In this document: positions 1 to 9,352 of the stretch, piece after piece
How positions within the stretch are numbered: the stretch's first letter is position 1
Layout: each line of letters opens with the position of its first letter
Assembly (NCBI RefSeq): GCF_002902085.1
Contig: NZ_PPQR01000008.1
Coordinates: 1 to 54,509, forward strand
Direction of reading: 5' to 3'
DNA length: 54,509 nt
DNA from: Staphylococcus simiae
Lineage (GTDB): Bacteria; Bacillota; Bacilli; Staphylococcales; Staphylococcaceae
Position numbers and translations under genes: made by a program
The notes under the pieces: model-generated
Databases searched by the model: none
Told to the model about the DNA's origin: nothing
What the model saw: only the letters and a program-made list of their open reading frames with translations

Positions 1-2076
1 TATTTAGATAATAAAGAGCTAATAACAGTGAAATATAATAATGCTAAAAACAGTATGAAACAAAGCTACAAACAAATTGAGGCTATTAATACAGAGAAAA
101 TAGCAATTAATAATCAATTTGAACAACTTAATGCTAAAAAAGAAACTATTAAAAATAAAGAAGATTTTATCAATGCAACTCAATATATAGAACAACACAT
201 TGATAAATACAAGAATAGTTATCAAGATATTGAACAAGTTAAACAGCAATTTGAACAAGATTATATTAAGCAAGGCGAATTAAAAGACAATATAAGTCAA
301 CTGAATAGTGATATAAAAGACCTTAAACAAGACTATGATATAGTAATTAAGTTAACAACTGAAATAAACAATTTAAACAATAATATTAAAAATATGGAAG
401 ATCAATTAGATGCAAAAGCAAAAATGAAAGAACAGCAACAACAGTTGACAGAATTACAATTACAGAAAAGTAATCAATTAGATGTTATGGCTGAATTGAA
501 AAATAAACTTAACAGCTTAGATAAAGATTTATTAGATTTAAATAATAAAGAAGATTTTGTGAATGAAATAAAAGCGGCAGTATCAATTGGAGAAGTATGT
601 CCTATTTGTGGTAATGAAATACAAGACTTAGGAGAACATATTGATTTTAATTCAATCAATAAGAGACGTAATGAAGTGAAACAAATAGAAGCTGATATTG
701 CAACAGTCCAATCAAATATAGCTGTAAAAGATAACGAAATTAAAAATGTTAAGGAGCAAATTTCTAATATATCTATAATTGATATCAATACAAATCATTT
801 ACAAGATTTACAGCATGAACTAACTGTAAAACAACAACAGTTAGTGCAACAACAAGAGATAAATAAAAAAGCTGAGAATAAAGTAAAACAAAAAGAAAGT
901 TTCATTCAACAATTACATCAAACAGAACTATCATTAAATAATAATAACAGTAAACTAAATCAACATAGAGAGAATATAACAGAGTTTAAAAAAGTAACAA
1001 ACTTTGATGATATTTCTGAATTTTTAAATGTATATAAAGAATATGTACAAAGTATTCAGAGGTATCGTGAGCAACGAGACGACTTGACTAAACAATTAAA
1101 TGAAGTTGAACAGAAAGATAAGATTGAACATAACAATCTTGAACATTACCAACAACAATTAAATGATTATGAGACACAGTTAAATGATATAAACCTTCAT
1201 ATTGAACAAGAGCAACAACGTCTAAATATAACTTCACTGCAAGAAATTGAAAATATTGTTCAATATCGACAACAAAAAGAACAAATACAACATGATATTG
1301 ATCAATATCATCAACAGTTACATGAATACGAAATAGAAATTAAAAGATTAAAGCAATTAACAGAACATAAAGAATTATATGATCACGATAAGTTAACAAA
1401 TGACTATGAAATTGCTAAACAACAGCAAGAACATGATATAAGTGAGTTGTCTAAAGTTCAATTTCAATGGCAAGAAATATTTAAGAAAATTAAAGATATT
1501 GAACAGCATATAAACTATTTGAATAAAGAATTGAAAGAACAACAACAAATTTTCCAATTATCAGAAATACTAAATGGTAAAAATAACAAAAAATTAAATC
1601 TTGAAAATTATGTTTTGATATACTATTTAGATAAGATTATTAGTCAAGCCAATTTACGTTTAGCAAACATGACGGACAATCGTTACCAATTGAAACGGAG
1701 AGAAGCGGTATCACAGGGATTAAGTGGTTTAGAAATTGATGTTTTTGATTTGCATTCTAATAAATCAAGACATATAAGTTCTTTATCAGGCGGAGAAACA
1801 TTCCAGTCATCATTAGCATTAGCATTGGGTCTTAGTGAAATTGTGCAACAACAAGCAGGTGGTATCTCACTTGAATCTATATTTATTGATGAAGGCTTTG
1901 GTACTCTAGATCAAGAAACTTTAGAAACTGCATTGGATACTTTATTGAATATTAAGTCGACTGGTAGAATGGTTGGTATTATCTCGCATGTGAGTGAGTT
2001 GAAGAATAGGATACCATTAATTTTAGAAGTGAGAGCAAATCAATATCAAAGTACGACTACTTTTAGAAGAAATTAA
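1..2076 (+). CDS. sbcC: Nuclease SbcCD subunit C, 3' part (5' end outside window)
   Basis: The frame is open from base 1, so the N-terminal ATPase half with Walker A lies upstream; an internal GTG at 28 should not be taken as the start. What remains is a very long Gln/Asn/Lys-rich coiled coil interrupted by a zinc-hook motif CPIC (Cys at fragment residues 200 and 203), followed by the C-terminal ABC half: signature LSGGE near residue 595 and Walker B IDEGFGTLD near residue 628. This is the layout of the SbcC/Rad50 family. SbcC with SbcD opens and degrades DNA hairpins and protein-blocked ends; the zinc hook joins two coiled coils. sbcD is expected immediately upstream. The family is usually about 1000 residues, so roughly two thirds is present. 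Confidence 0.95.
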   Translation, partial: YLDNKELITVKYNNAKNSMKQSYKQIEAINTEKIAINNQFEQLNAKKETIKNKEDFINATQYIEQHIDKYKNSYQDIEQVKQQFEQDYIKQGELKDNISQLNSDIKDLKQDYDIVIKLTTEINNLNNNIKNMEDQLDAKAKMKEQQQQLTELQLQKSNQLDVMAELKNKLNSLDKDLLDLNNKEDFVNEIKAAVSIGEVCPICGNEIQDLGEHIDFNSINKRRNEVKQIEADIATVQSNIAVKDNEIKNVKEQISNISIIDINTNHLQDLQHELTVKQQQLVQQQEINKKAENKVKQKESFIQQLHQTELSLNNNNSKLNQHRENITEFKKVTNFDDISEFLNVYKEYVQSIQRYREQRDDLTKQLNEVEQKDKIEHNNLEHYQQQLNDYETQLNDINLHIEQEQQRLNITSLQEIENIVQYRQQKEQIQHDIDQYHQQLHEYEIEIKRLKQLTEHKELYDHDKLTNDYEIAKQQQEHDISELSKVQFQWQEIFKKIKDIEQHINYLNKELKEQQQIFQLSEILNGKNNKKLNLENYVLIYYLDKIISQANLRLANMTDNRYQLKRREAVSQGLSGLEIDVFDLHSNKSRHISSLSGGETFQSSLALALGLSEIVQQQAGGISLESIFIDEGFGTLDQETLETALDTLLNIKSTGRMVGIISHVSELKNRIPLILEVRANQYQSTTTFRRN

Positions 2077-2120
2077 AATTATTTTAAATATGTAATGTTA
2101 TCAAGATGGATCTTTTTTTA

Positions 2121-2180
2121 ACTACATTATTAATGATTACTGTTTAATATAAAATTATGATAGTCATTAATAAATGTAGT
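2121..2180. repeat. Imperfect inverted repeat downstream of sbcC
   Basis: Arms at 2121-2140 and 2161-2180 (the left begins ACTACATTATTAATGA, the right ends TCATTAATAAATGTAGT) are complementary apart from one bulge, with a 20-base AT-rich loop. There is no clear T tract after it, so it is a poor intrinsic terminator. The rest of 2077-2344 holds no gene I can support. Confidence 0.5.
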
Positions 2181-2350
2181 CTGAAGACAATAGAACGATA
2201 ATTTTTGATAAATCAACAGTTACTATAATATGACTACAATTTAAAATAAGCGTTGTTATCGTAATGATTATGTAAGTTAAATAGATGAAATAGCGACAAT
2301 GGTCAAACTTGAATGAAATATATACATTTAATTAAATAGGTAAATAAAAA

Positions 2351-2434
2351 ACGACAATATCGTTAAAAGGCTAGTCTTAAAACAAATTAATAAGTTTGTA
2401 AAGACTAACTATAGATATTGTCGTGTATTTTTTT
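2351..2434. terminator. Nested bidirectional terminator between sbcC and mscL
   Basis: The outer arms ACGACAATATC (2351-2361) and GATATTGTCGT (2414-2424) enclose an inner stem AGTCTT...AAGACT. The structure is flanked by an A run on the left and a T run on the right, so it can terminate convergent sbcC (+) and mscL (-) transcripts. Confidence 0.7.
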
Positions 2435-2444
2435 GAAGACTAAT

Positions 2445-2801
2445 TTAGTTTTTTTCTCTTAATAAGTCTCTGATTTCTGTAAGTAAGACAGTATTTTCTT
2501 CAAGCACTTCTTCTTCATCTTCTTTTTTCATTAATGTGTTAGCAATTTTTACGAAGATGAATAACGCAAATGCGATAATGATAAAATCGATAATTGATTG
2601 GATGAATAGACCATATTTAATACCCCAGAATGACCATTCTTTCGCGAAGTCAACTGAACCGAAAATTTTACCAATTAATGGCATTATAATATATTGAACT
2701 AATGCTGTTACAATCTTGTTGAATGCTGCCCCCATAACAACAGCTACAGCTAAATCAAGTACATTCCCTTTTAAAGCGAACTCTTTAAATTCTTTTAACA
2801 T
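2445..2801 (-). CDS. mscL: Large-conductance mechanosensitive channel MscL
   Basis: The 118-residue protein begins [20 protein letters not shown], the hallmark MscL N-terminus: an amphipathic helix, then pore-lining TM1 (about residues 15-45), a short periplasm-facing loop, TM2 (about 68-95) and a charged C-terminal helix ending [13 protein letters not shown]. MscL is a homopentameric membrane channel that opens under membrane tension and releases solutes during hypo-osmotic shock. Its length is normal for the family (about 120). A good ribosome site (AGAGAGG on the minus strand) precedes the ATG. It is a single gene transcribed toward sbcC. The divergent neighbour is a compatible-solute importer, so the two adjacent genes handle opposite sides of osmotic stress. 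Confidence 0.97.
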   Translation of the reverse strand: MLKEFKEFALKGNVLDLAVAVVMGAAFNKIVTALVQYIIMPLIGKIFGSVDFAKEWSFWGIKYGLFIQSIIDFIIIAFALFIFVKIANTLMKKEDEEEVLEENTVLLTEIRDLLREKN

Positions 2802-3003
2802 AATACTACCTCTCTTTTTTAAATGTAAATTACATTATACAACATATAAAAAATTTAGAAAATACTAATTTTAAGAAAATTTGATTATCATGTTGAGCTT
2901 TGTTATCCTATATAGGTGCGTTAGTATAAATTAAATTTTTTGGATAAAACTTTAATTTATTTCTATTGAAAACTAAATATTGAATTGAAGGGAGTAATTA
3001 ATT

Positions 3004-4647
3004 ATGAATTCTTCTTCACCTAATAATGGTAGTGAAAAGAAGTATTCTCCAGTCTTTATTTATAGTGCTATTGTAGTTGCTATAGTTGTGTTGATTGGTG
3101 CAATTTTACCTGAACAATTCAACAATGTAACGAATAGTATTAAAATGTGGATTACTGAAAATTTAGGTTGGTATTATTTAATACTAACAACTGTTATAGT
3201 TTTCTTTTGTGTATTCCTTATCTTTAGTCCAATTGGTAAACTCAAATTAGGTAAACCTAATGATAAACCAGAATTTAATACTGTTTCTTGGTTTGCAATG
3301 TTGTTTAGTGCAGGTATGGGAATTGGATTAGTCTTTTATGGTGCAGCAGAGCCAATGGCGCATTTTGCAACACCACCTACAGCTGATCCTAAAACAACGG
3401 AAGCATATACAGAAGCTTTAAGATCAACATTCTTCCATTGGGGATTCCATGCTTGGGCAGTTTACGGTGTAGTAGCTCTGGCATTAGCTTATGCTCAATT
3501 CCGTAAAGGTGAGCCAGGATTACTTTCAAGAACTTTACGTCCAATTTTAGGAGATAAAGTAGAAGGACCTATCGGAACGCTGATTGATGTTCTCTCTGTT
3601 TTTGCTACTATTGTAGGTGTAGCTGTATCATTAGGTATGGGTGCATTACAAATAAATGGTGGTTTAAACTATCTGTTTGGTATTCCAAATACAACTTGGG
3701 TACAAGCAATTATTATTGTCGTAGTAACTATTCTGTTTATAGCTAGTGCATGGTCTGGTTTAAGTAAAGGTATTCAATACCTTAGTAACTTAAATATTGG
3801 ATTAGGTACTGTACTTATGATAGCTGCATTAATTGTTGGTCCAACAGTTCTAATTTTAAATATGTTAACTAGTTCTACTGGTAGCTTGTTAAATACATTC
3901 CTATATAATAGCTTTGACACAGCAGCACTTAATCCTCAAAAACGTGAATGGATGTCATCATGGACACTTTACTATTGGGGTTGGTGGTTAAGCTGGAGCC
4001 CATTCGTAGGAGTGTTTATTGCAAGAGTATCTAAAGGACGTTCAATCAGAGAATTTATTTCTGGAGTTCTTTTAGTACCTGCAATTGTAAGTTTCATTTG
4101 GTTTAGTGTCTTTGGTGTCTTAGGTATAGAAACTGGTAAAAAATACAAAGAAGTATTTAATATGACTCCAGAAACACAACTCTTTGGAGTGTTCAATCAT
4201 GTACCATTCGGCGTTGTATTATCATTGGTTGCATTATTATTAATTGCATCATTCTTTATTACTTCAGCCGATTCTGCGACATTTGTCTTAGGAATGCAAA
4301 CAACATTTGGTTCATTAAATCCATCTAGTATGGTTAAAGTTGTTTGGGGAGTTGCACAAGCACTTATCGCTTTCGTACTATTATTAGCAGGTGGCGGTAA
4401 TGGTTCTGAAGCACTTAATGCTATTCAAAGTGCAGCAATCATAAGTGCATTCCCATTCTCCTTCGTCGTCATACTCATGATGATAAGTTTCTACAAAGAT
4501 GCTAACCAAGAACGAAAATTCTTAGGACTTACATTAACGCCTAATAAACATCGTTTACAAGAGTATATTAAGCACCAACAAGAAGATTATGAATCAGATA
4601 TTCTTGAAAAACGTCAATCACGTAGAAATCAAGAAAAAGAACAATAA
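3004..4647 (+). CDS. opuD2: BCCT-family glycine betaine transporter OpuD-like
   Basis: The 547-residue protein has about 12 transmembrane segments. It carries the BCCT Gly-rich substrate segment GMGIGLVFYGAAEPMAHF (about residues 102-119) and the Trp-rich signature with WWLSWSPFVGVFIARVSKG (about 328-346) of betaine/carnitine/choline carriers. Members import trimethylammonium osmolytes with sodium; S. aureus has an OpuD pair and this position corresponds to the one named opuD2. The C-terminal tail (from about residue 505) is hydrophilic and charged, as in osmosensing BCCT carriers. The start is ATG with GAAGGGAG nine bases upstream. The gene stands alone with its own terminator. Betaine is the likely substrate by family; choline or carnitine is not excluded. 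Confidence 0.93.
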   Translation: MNSSSPNNGSEKKYSPVFIYSAIVVAIVVLIGAILPEQFNNVTNSIKMWITENLGWYYLILTTVIVFFCVFLIFSPIGKLKLGKPNDKPEFNTVSWFAMLFSAGMGIGLVFYGAAEPMAHFATPPTADPKTTEAYTEALRSTFFHWGFHAWAVYGVVALALAYAQFRKGEPGLLSRTLRPILGDKVEGPIGTLIDVLSVFATIVGVAVSLGMGALQINGGLNYLFGIPNTTWVQAIIIVVVTILFIASAWSGLSKGIQYLSNLNIGLGTVLMIAALIVGPTVLILNMLTSSTGSLLNTFLYNSFDTAALNPQKREWMSSWTLYYWGWWLSWSPFVGVFIARVSKGRSIREFISGVLLVPAIVSFIWFSVFGVLGIETGKKYKEVFNMTPETQLFGVFNHVPFGVVLSLVALLLIASFFITSADSATFVLGMQTTFGSLNPSSMVKVVWGVAQALIAFVLLLAGGGNGSEALNAIQSAAIISAFPFSFVVILMMISFYKDANQERKFLGLTLTPNKHRLQEYIKHQQEDYESDILEKRQSRRNQEKEQ

Positions 4648-4659
4648 TATTATGTAATT

Positions 4660-4693
4660 AGACTTACGAGCAGCCGTTCGTAAGTCTTTTTAT
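4660..4693 (+). terminator. opuD2 terminator
   Basis: A perfect 10-bp stem AGACTTACGA (4660-4669) / TCGTAAGTCT (4678-4687) is followed by a T tract 12 bases after the opuD2 stop codon. Confidence 0.85.
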
Positions 4694-4744
4694 GTTGGCT
4701 CATTGTCAAATTCGGTTGATGTATAAATTTTGAAGCCGAAAATC

Positions 4745-5095
4745 ATGAAGTAGGGACCCAGCAAAGAAAAATTCTGTAAACAGAATTTTTACAATAATGT
4801 GCAAGCTGGGCAAGGGGCCCAACATAGAATTTCACCAAGAAATTCTACAGACAATGCAGGGACCCGTCATAGAAAAATTTTATAACTGAAATTTTTACTT
4901 TAATGTACTTGATGAGCAAGGTTGGGCAGGAGCTAGTAAAGATTAAAAATCTAACTAGTTTTAAAGGATTACAATTGATTGCTAGCGCAACAATTGTATA
5001 AGAGCTAATAAAGATTAAAAATCTAACTAGCTCTATATGTGAAGGCTGGAGTACGAGGTTTGAAAAAATAATTATGTATCAGTCCAAGTTGAGAG
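4745..5095 (-). repeat. STAR-like intergenic repeat cluster (locus 1)
   Basis: Read on the minus strand, this block is collinear with the repeat tract at 16375-17090. It starts with TTGGACTGATAC, then palindromic AGAGCTAGTTAGATT/AATCTTTATTAGCTC boxes present twice at a 72-base period (plus-strand 4930 and 5002), then three related hairpin boxes (about 4750-4900). Each hairpin box has a CCCAAC-type motif, a stem-loop and a GGGTCCC or GGGCCC motif. The sequence TATGTTGGGCCCC is close to the STAR-element signature described for S. aureus. No ORF is visible. The hairpin boxes are amplified here, whereas the larger unit is amplified at locus 2. Confidence 0.75.
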
Positions 5096-5111
5096 AGAAC
5101 CTATAAAAAAT

Positions 5112-5292
5112 AGAGGCTTAACAATTAGTTCAGTATTTTGGGAGAAATTTGCTAAATGGTGCATCCGGTAATTTATTATTTAAAATAGCATCATTTTAAT
5201 ATGTGATAGTAATTAAAGCCATATTAATCAATGATAGTATTTAAGAAATCATTAAAGTTAATGAAAAATACTGAATATTCAATTATAGCCTC
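5112..5292. repeat. Element bounded by 28-base imperfect inverted repeats
   Basis: The left arm 5112-5139 (AGAGGCT...CAGTATTTT) is the imperfect reverse complement of the right arm 5265-5292 (AAAATACTG...AGCCTC). They enclose about 125 AT-rich bases with no ORF. The size and terminal inverted repeats resemble a small non-autonomous element, but I see no convincing target-site duplication. Confidence 0.4.
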
Positions 5293-5305
5293 ACAGTTAA
5301 TTGAC

Positions 5306-5324
5306 ATTGATAACTATTCTCAAT
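5306..5324. promoter_or_regulatory. Candidate Fur box upstream of acnA
   Basis: ATTGATAACTATTCTCAAT matches the 19-base Fur-type consensus ATTGATAATCATTATCAAT at 16 positions. It directly follows a TTGACA hexamer at 5301-5306, although no strong -10 follows at 17 bases (TTAATA). Iron control of the Fe-S enzyme aconitase would make sense, but this is inferred. Confidence 0.4.
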
Positions 5325-5326
5325 TA

Positions 5327-5373
5327 ATAATAAATACTTATTACACTTCGTCTTTATGATAAGTTTTACTTAT
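5327..5373. promoter_or_regulatory. Two CcpC/CcpE-type operator boxes upstream of acnA
   Basis: There are two perfect ATAA-N7-TTAT dyads, at 5327-5341 and 5359-5373, with starts 32 bases apart (about three helical turns). This is the target pattern of the LysR-type citrate sensors CcpC (Bacillus) and CcpE (S. aureus), which control the aconitase gene. They lie about 55-100 bases upstream of the predicted acnA -35. Confidence 0.6.
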
Positions 5374-5400
5374 GAATACTGATTAAAAAGTCGAAATGAT

Positions 5401-5456
5401 ATTTAAGCGTTTTCTAGTCTAGATGAGTTGTTAAACAATACATATAATTATACAAT
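5401..5456 (+). promoter_or_regulatory. acnA promoter with cre-like site
   Basis: TTGTTA (5428-5433), a 17-base spacer and TACAAT (5451-5456) form a plausible SigA promoter about 45 bases upstream of the acnA start. At 5401-5415 the sequence fits the CcpA cre pattern WTGNAANCGNWNNCW at 14 of 15 positions (the G is a T), just upstream of the -35, which suggests catabolite control. Confidence 0.5.
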
Positions 5457-5502
5457 TTAATTAAGGCATATAAATATAAATTTAACCAAGGGGGATTAAT
5501 TT

Positions 5503-8208
5503 ATGGCTGCAAATATGAAAGCACAATCAAAAAAGCAATTTTCATTGAATGGTCAAAATTATACTTATTATGATTTAAAGTCTTTAGAAGATAGTGGTTA
5601 TACAACAATTTCAAAATTACCTTATTCTATTCGTGTATTACTAGAATCTTTACTTCGTCAAGAAGATGATTTTGTTATTACTGATGAGCACATTAAAGCA
5701 CTGAGTCAATTTGGAAATGAAGGTAACGAAGGGGAGGTTCCATTTAAACCTTCACGTGTTATTTTACAAGACTTTACGGGTGTGCCAGCAGTAGTAGATT
5801 TAGCATCTTTACGTAAAGCTATGGATGATGTAGGTGGAGATATTAACAAAATCAACCCTGAAGTACCTGTTGATTTAGTTATCGATCACTCAGTACAAGT
5901 TGATAGCTATGCTAATCCAGATGCGCTTGAACGCAATATGAAATTAGAATTTGAACGTAACTATGAACGTTATCAATTTTTAAACTGGGCAACAAAAGCA
6001 TTTGACAATTATAATGCTGTTCCACCTGCAACAGGTATTGTCCACCAAGTTAACTTAGAATATTTAGCTAATGTAGTTCATGTAAGAGATGTAGATGGTG
6101 AACAAACAGCATTCCCTGATACATTGGTAGGTACAGACTCACATACAACTATGATTAATGGTATTGGTGTTCTTGGTTGGGGTGTTGGTGGTATAGAAGC
6201 TGAAGCTGGAATGCTTGGTCAACCATCATATTTCCCAATTCCTGAAGTAATTGGTGTTAGATTAACCAATGCATTACCACAAGGTGCTACAGCTACTGAC
6301 TTAGCATTACGTGTGACTCAAGAGTTACGTAAAAAAGGTGTTGTAGGAAAATTTGTTGAATTCTTTGGTCCTGGTGTACAACATTTACCATTAGCTGACC
6401 GTGCTACAATTGCGAACATGGCACCTGAGTATGGTGCAACATGTGGTTTCTTCCCAGTTGATGAAGAATCACTTAAATATATGAAGTTAACTGGTCGTTC
6501 TGACGAACATATCGCTGTTGTTAAAGAATATTTACAACAAAATCATATGTTCTTCGATGTTGAAAATGAAGATCCTAATTATACTGATGTGATTGAGTTA
6601 GATTTAGCAACAGTTGAAGCATCATTATCAGGTCCAAAGCGTCCTCAAGACTTAATTTTCTTAAGCGATATGAAAACAGCTTTTGAAGATTCAGTTACTG
6701 CTCCTGCAGGTAACCAAGGACATGGATTAGATGCTAGCGAGTTTGATAAGACTGCTGAAATTGAATTTGCAGATGGTTCAAAAGCTACAATGACTACTGG
6801 AGATATTGCTATTGCAGCAATCACATCATGTACAAATACATCTAACCCATATGTAATGTTAGGTGCTGGATTAGTTGCTAAAAAAGCCGTCGAAAAAGGC
6901 TTACAAGTACCAGAATATGTTAAGACATCATTAGCACCAGGTTCAAAAGTTGTTACTGGATACTTAAGAGATTCAGGCTTACAAGAATATCTTGATGATT
7001 TAGGATTTAATTTAGTTGGTTATGGTTGTACGACATGTATCGGAAACTCAGGTCCATTGTTACCAGAAATTGAAAAAGCAATTGCTCAAGAAGACTTATT
7101 AGTTACATCTGTATTATCAGGTAACCGTAACTTTGAAGGCCGTATTCATCCATTAGTTAAAGCTAACTATTTAGCTTCTCCACAATTAGTAGTGGCATAT
7201 GCGTTAGCTGGTACAGTTGATATTGATTTAGAACATGAGCCAATTGGTAAAGGTAAAGATGGCAAAGATGTTTATCTTAAAGATATTTGGCCATCAATCA
7301 AAGAAGTTTCTGATACAGTCGACAGTGTAGTGACACCAGAACTATTTAAAGAAGAATATGAAAATGTATATAGTAATAATAAATTATGGAATGAAATTGA
7401 TGTTACTGATAAACCATTGTATGATTTTGATCCTAATTCAACTTATATTCAAAATCCAACATTCTTCCAAGGTTTATCAAAAGAACCTGGTAAGATTGAA
7501 CCTTTAAATCATTTACGTGTTATGGGTAAATTTGGTGATTCAGTAACAACTGACCATATTTCTCCAGCAGGAGCCATTGGTAAAGATACACCAGCAGGTA
7601 AATATTTATTAGACCATGATGTACCAATTCGTGAATTTAACTCTTATGGTTCTCGTCGTGGTAACCATGAAGTAATGGTAAGAGGTACGTTTGCTAATAT
7701 TCGTATCAAAAACCAATTAGCGCCAGGAACTGAAGGTGGTTTCACAACTTATTGGCCAACAAATGAAATTATGCCAATTTTCGATGCAGCAATGAAATAT
7801 AAAGAAGATGGTACTGGTTTAGTTGTTCTTGCAGGTAATGACTATGGTATGGGTTCTTCTCGTGACTGGGCTGCCAAAGGTACTAATTTATTAGGTGTTA
7901 AAACTGTTATAGCACAAAGTTATGAGCGTATTCACCGTTCAAACTTAGTAATGATGGGTGTACTTCCATTAGAATTTAGAAAAGGTGAATCAGCAGATTC
8001 ATTAGGTTTAGATGGTACTGAAGAAATTTCAGTTAATATTGATGAATCAGTTCAGCCACATGATTTTGTTAAGGTTACAGCTAAAAAATCTGATGGCGAA
8101 TTAGTAGAATTTGATGCTATGGCACGCTTTGACTCATTAGTAGAAATGGACTACTATCGTCATGGTGGTATTTTACAAATGGTATTAAGAAATAAATTAG
8201 CTCAATAA
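5503..8208 (+). CDS. acnA: Aconitate hydratase A (aconitase)
   Basis: The 901-residue cytosolic aconitase interconverts citrate and isocitrate in the TCA cycle. The three cluster-binding cysteines are visible: Cys443 in SCTNTSNP, and Cys509 and Cys512 in [10 protein letters not shown]. An early active-site segment ([12 protein letters not shown]) and the C-terminal swivel domain with [10 protein letters not shown] complete the family layout at its usual length. The start is ATG at 5503, preceded by an AAGGGGG ribosome site. The [4Fe-4S] cluster makes the enzyme sensitive to iron and oxidants. The upstream region holds CcpC/CcpE-type dyads, a cre-like site and a Fur-like box, so control by citrate, carbon source and possibly iron is likely. 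A terminator follows directly. Without its cluster the protein may also bind RNA, as known for homologues. Confidence 0.98.
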   Translation: MAANMKAQSKKQFSLNGQNYTYYDLKSLEDSGYTTISKLPYSIRVLLESLLRQEDDFVITDEHIKALSQFGNEGNEGEVPFKPSRVILQDFTGVPAVVDLASLRKAMDDVGGDINKINPEVPVDLVIDHSVQVDSYANPDALERNMKLEFERNYERYQFLNWATKAFDNYNAVPPATGIVHQVNLEYLANVVHVRDVDGEQTAFPDTLVGTDSHTTMINGIGVLGWGVGGIEAEAGMLGQPSYFPIPEVIGVRLTNALPQGATATDLALRVTQELRKKGVVGKFVEFFGPGVQHLPLADRATIANMAPEYGATCGFFPVDEESLKYMKLTGRSDEHIAVVKEYLQQNHMFFDVENEDPNYTDVIELDLATVEASLSGPKRPQDLIFLSDMKTAFEDSVTAPAGNQGHGLDASEFDKTAEIEFADGSKATMTTGDIAIAAITSCTNTSNPYVMLGAGLVAKKAVEKGLQVPEYVKTSLAPGSKVVTGYLRDSGLQEYLDDLGFNLVGYGCTTCIGNSGPLLPEIEKAIAQEDLLVTSVLSGNRNFEGRIHPLVKANYLASPQLVVAYALAGTVDIDLEHEPIGKGKDGKDVYLKDIWPSIKEVSDTVDSVVTPELFKEEYENVYSNNKLWNEIDVTDKPLYDFDPNSTYIQNPTFFQGLSKEPGKIEPLNHLRVMGKFGDSVTTDHISPAGAIGKDTPAGKYLLDHDVPIREFNSYGSRRGNHEVMVRGTFANIRIKNQLAPGTEGGFTTYWPTNEIMPIFDAAMKYKEDGTGLVVLAGNDYGMGSSRDWAAKGTNLLGVKTVIAQSYERIHRSNLVMMGVLPLEFRKGESADSLGLDGTEEISVNIDESVQPHDFVKVTAKKSDGELVEFDAMARFDSLVEMDYYRHGGILQMVLRNKLAQ

Positions 8209-8220
8209 TTGAATTTAAAC

Positions 8221-8256
8221 AAGACTATGTCATGTATTTCACGGCATAGTCTTTTA
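8221..8256 (+). terminator. acnA terminator
   Basis: AAGACTATG (8221-8229) pairs with CATAGTCTT (8245-8253) and is followed by T residues. It starts 12 bases after the acnA stop and separates acnA from the thioesterase gene. Confidence 0.8.
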
Positions 8257-8304
8257 TTATTTATGTTAAACTTAGGAAGGATTATATGTGAAAGAAGGAA
8301 TAAA

Positions 8305-8772
8305 ATGATATATAGTATTACTGAAATTGAAGCTAGATATGCTGAAACTGATAAGATGGGTGTCATATACCACGGTAATTATGCGACTTGGTTTGAAGTT
8401 GCACGTTTAGATTATATTTCAAAATTAGGTTTTAGTTATGCAGCAATGGAAAGAGAGGGTATTATTTCTCCTGTTACTGAATTAAATGTTAATTATAAAA
8501 AGTCTCTATTTTATCCTGAAAAAGTTAAAATAAAAACATGGGTAGAAAAATATTCAAGACTTCGCTCATTATATCGTTATGAAATTTATAATGAACAAGG
8601 TGAACTAGCGACAACTGGGTCAACTGAGTTAATTTGTATTAAAGAAGATACGTTTAAGCCGATTCGCTTAGATCGTTATTTTCCAGATTGGCATGCTGCG
8701 TATAGTAAAGTAGATCAACTGAATAAACAACAACTCGATTTTGAAGTGGTTAATGGTGTAGATGGACTATAA
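8305..8772 (+). CDS. YbgC/4-HBT hotdog acyl-CoA thioesterase
   Basis: The 155-residue protein contains the 4-hydroxybenzoyl-CoA thioesterase-type motif YAETDKMGVIYHGNYATWFE near the N-terminus, with the catalytic-type Asp before the MGVIYHGNY helix. It is a single hotdog domain, presumably soluble and oligomeric, hydrolysing acyl-CoA thioesters; the physiological substrate cannot be read from sequence. The frame is open back to 8209 through the acnA terminator, but the ATG at 8305 with GAAGGA eight bases upstream gives the normal N-terminus (MIYSITEIEARYAETDK). Its position between acnA and a shared bidirectional terminator is as I recall it in S. aureus. Confidence 0.88.
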   Translation: MIYSITEIEARYAETDKMGVIYHGNYATWFEVARLDYISKLGFSYAAMEREGIISPVTELNVNYKKSLFYPEKVKIKTWVEKYSRLRSLYRYEIYNEQGELATTGSTELICIKEDTFKPIRLDRYFPDWHAAYSKVDQLNKQQLDFEVVNGVDGL

Positions 8773-8774
8773 AA

Positions 8775-8822
8775 AAAGCAGTTGCAAATTAAGATGCATT
8801 CTTAATTTAAGCAACTGCTTTT
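8775..8822. terminator. Bidirectional terminator (thioesterase / HesB-like)
   Basis: A long stem, AAAGCAGTTGC continuing into AATTAAGA and pairing with TCTTAATTTAAGCAACTGC, is flanked by A and T runs on its two sides. It sits between the convergent genes. Confidence 0.88.
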
Positions 8823-8887
8823 TAAATATTATTTTATTTTCTTTATAAATTAGGTTAATTAGTTAAAGTATAATTATGGAAGAATGG

Positions 8888-9184
8888 TTACTTAACAGTA
8901 TATGAAATTTCATCTTCGTGATCAACAACATCAACCACGATTTGGTCATCTTCAAAATACCATAAATCTTTTTCAGCAACGACAATGTCTAGGCCATTAT
9001 ATTGTTGTTCATAGCCAATTTCAATGTCATCTCTATTTTCAACGGTAAATGCTGGACTAAATCCTTGTTTCAATTGAAATTCACCACCATAACGAACAAA
9101 GAAGACTAATACTTTATTACCTTCAGGTAATTCTAATTCATCTTTAAACCAGTCTACTGCTTCATTAGTTAATTCTATTTTCAT
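8888..9184 (-). CDS. HesB/YneR-like iron-sulfur biosynthesis domain protein
   Basis: The 98-residue protein begins [20 protein letters not shown] and contains [17 protein letters not shown], typical of YneR-type members of the HesB/IscA fold. It has no cysteines, so it lacks the C-terminal CGC cluster ligands of true IscA carriers and direct cluster transfer is doubtful. The start chosen is the ATG at 9184, preceded by GGAGGTCATTTTA. The frame continues upstream to 9229 but without a ribosome site. It is a single gene convergent with the thioesterase. Its function is not established; it is acidic and presumably cytosolic. Confidence 0.8.
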   Translation of the reverse strand: MKIELTNEAVDWFKDELELPEGNKVLVFFVRYGGEFQLKQGFSPAFTVENRDDIEIGYEQQYNGLDIVVAEKDLWYFEDDQIVVDVVDHEDEISYTVK

Positions 9185-9287
9185 TAAAATGACCTCCATA
9201 ATCAAGTTAATATTAATCATTTTGACCATTGAATTATAGCATAGACTGATAATTTTTTATATTAATTGCTTTATTGTAAATAAAAAA

Positions 9288-9331
9288 TACTCCATTAGTT
9301 GCAAATAATACATTTTGCGAACAGTGGAGTA
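9288..9331 (-). terminator. plsY terminator
   Basis: Arms 9288-9305 and 9313-9331 (TACTCCA...TGGAGTA, with GTTGCAAA/TTTTGCGAAC inside) form a stem. On the minus strand it is followed by TTTTTTATTT, directly downstream of plsY. Confidence 0.85.
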
Positions 9332-9352
9332 AAGTATAATGTTATGATGTAA

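Noticed and set aside
1..300. GTG at 28 as true start of sbcC
   Set aside because: The frame is open from base 1 and the ATPase N-terminus is missing, so the gene begins outside the window.
8209..8304. N-terminal extension of the thioesterase
   Set aside because: The extension spans the acnA terminator hairpin; ATG 8305 has a good ribosome site and gives the family-typical N-terminus.
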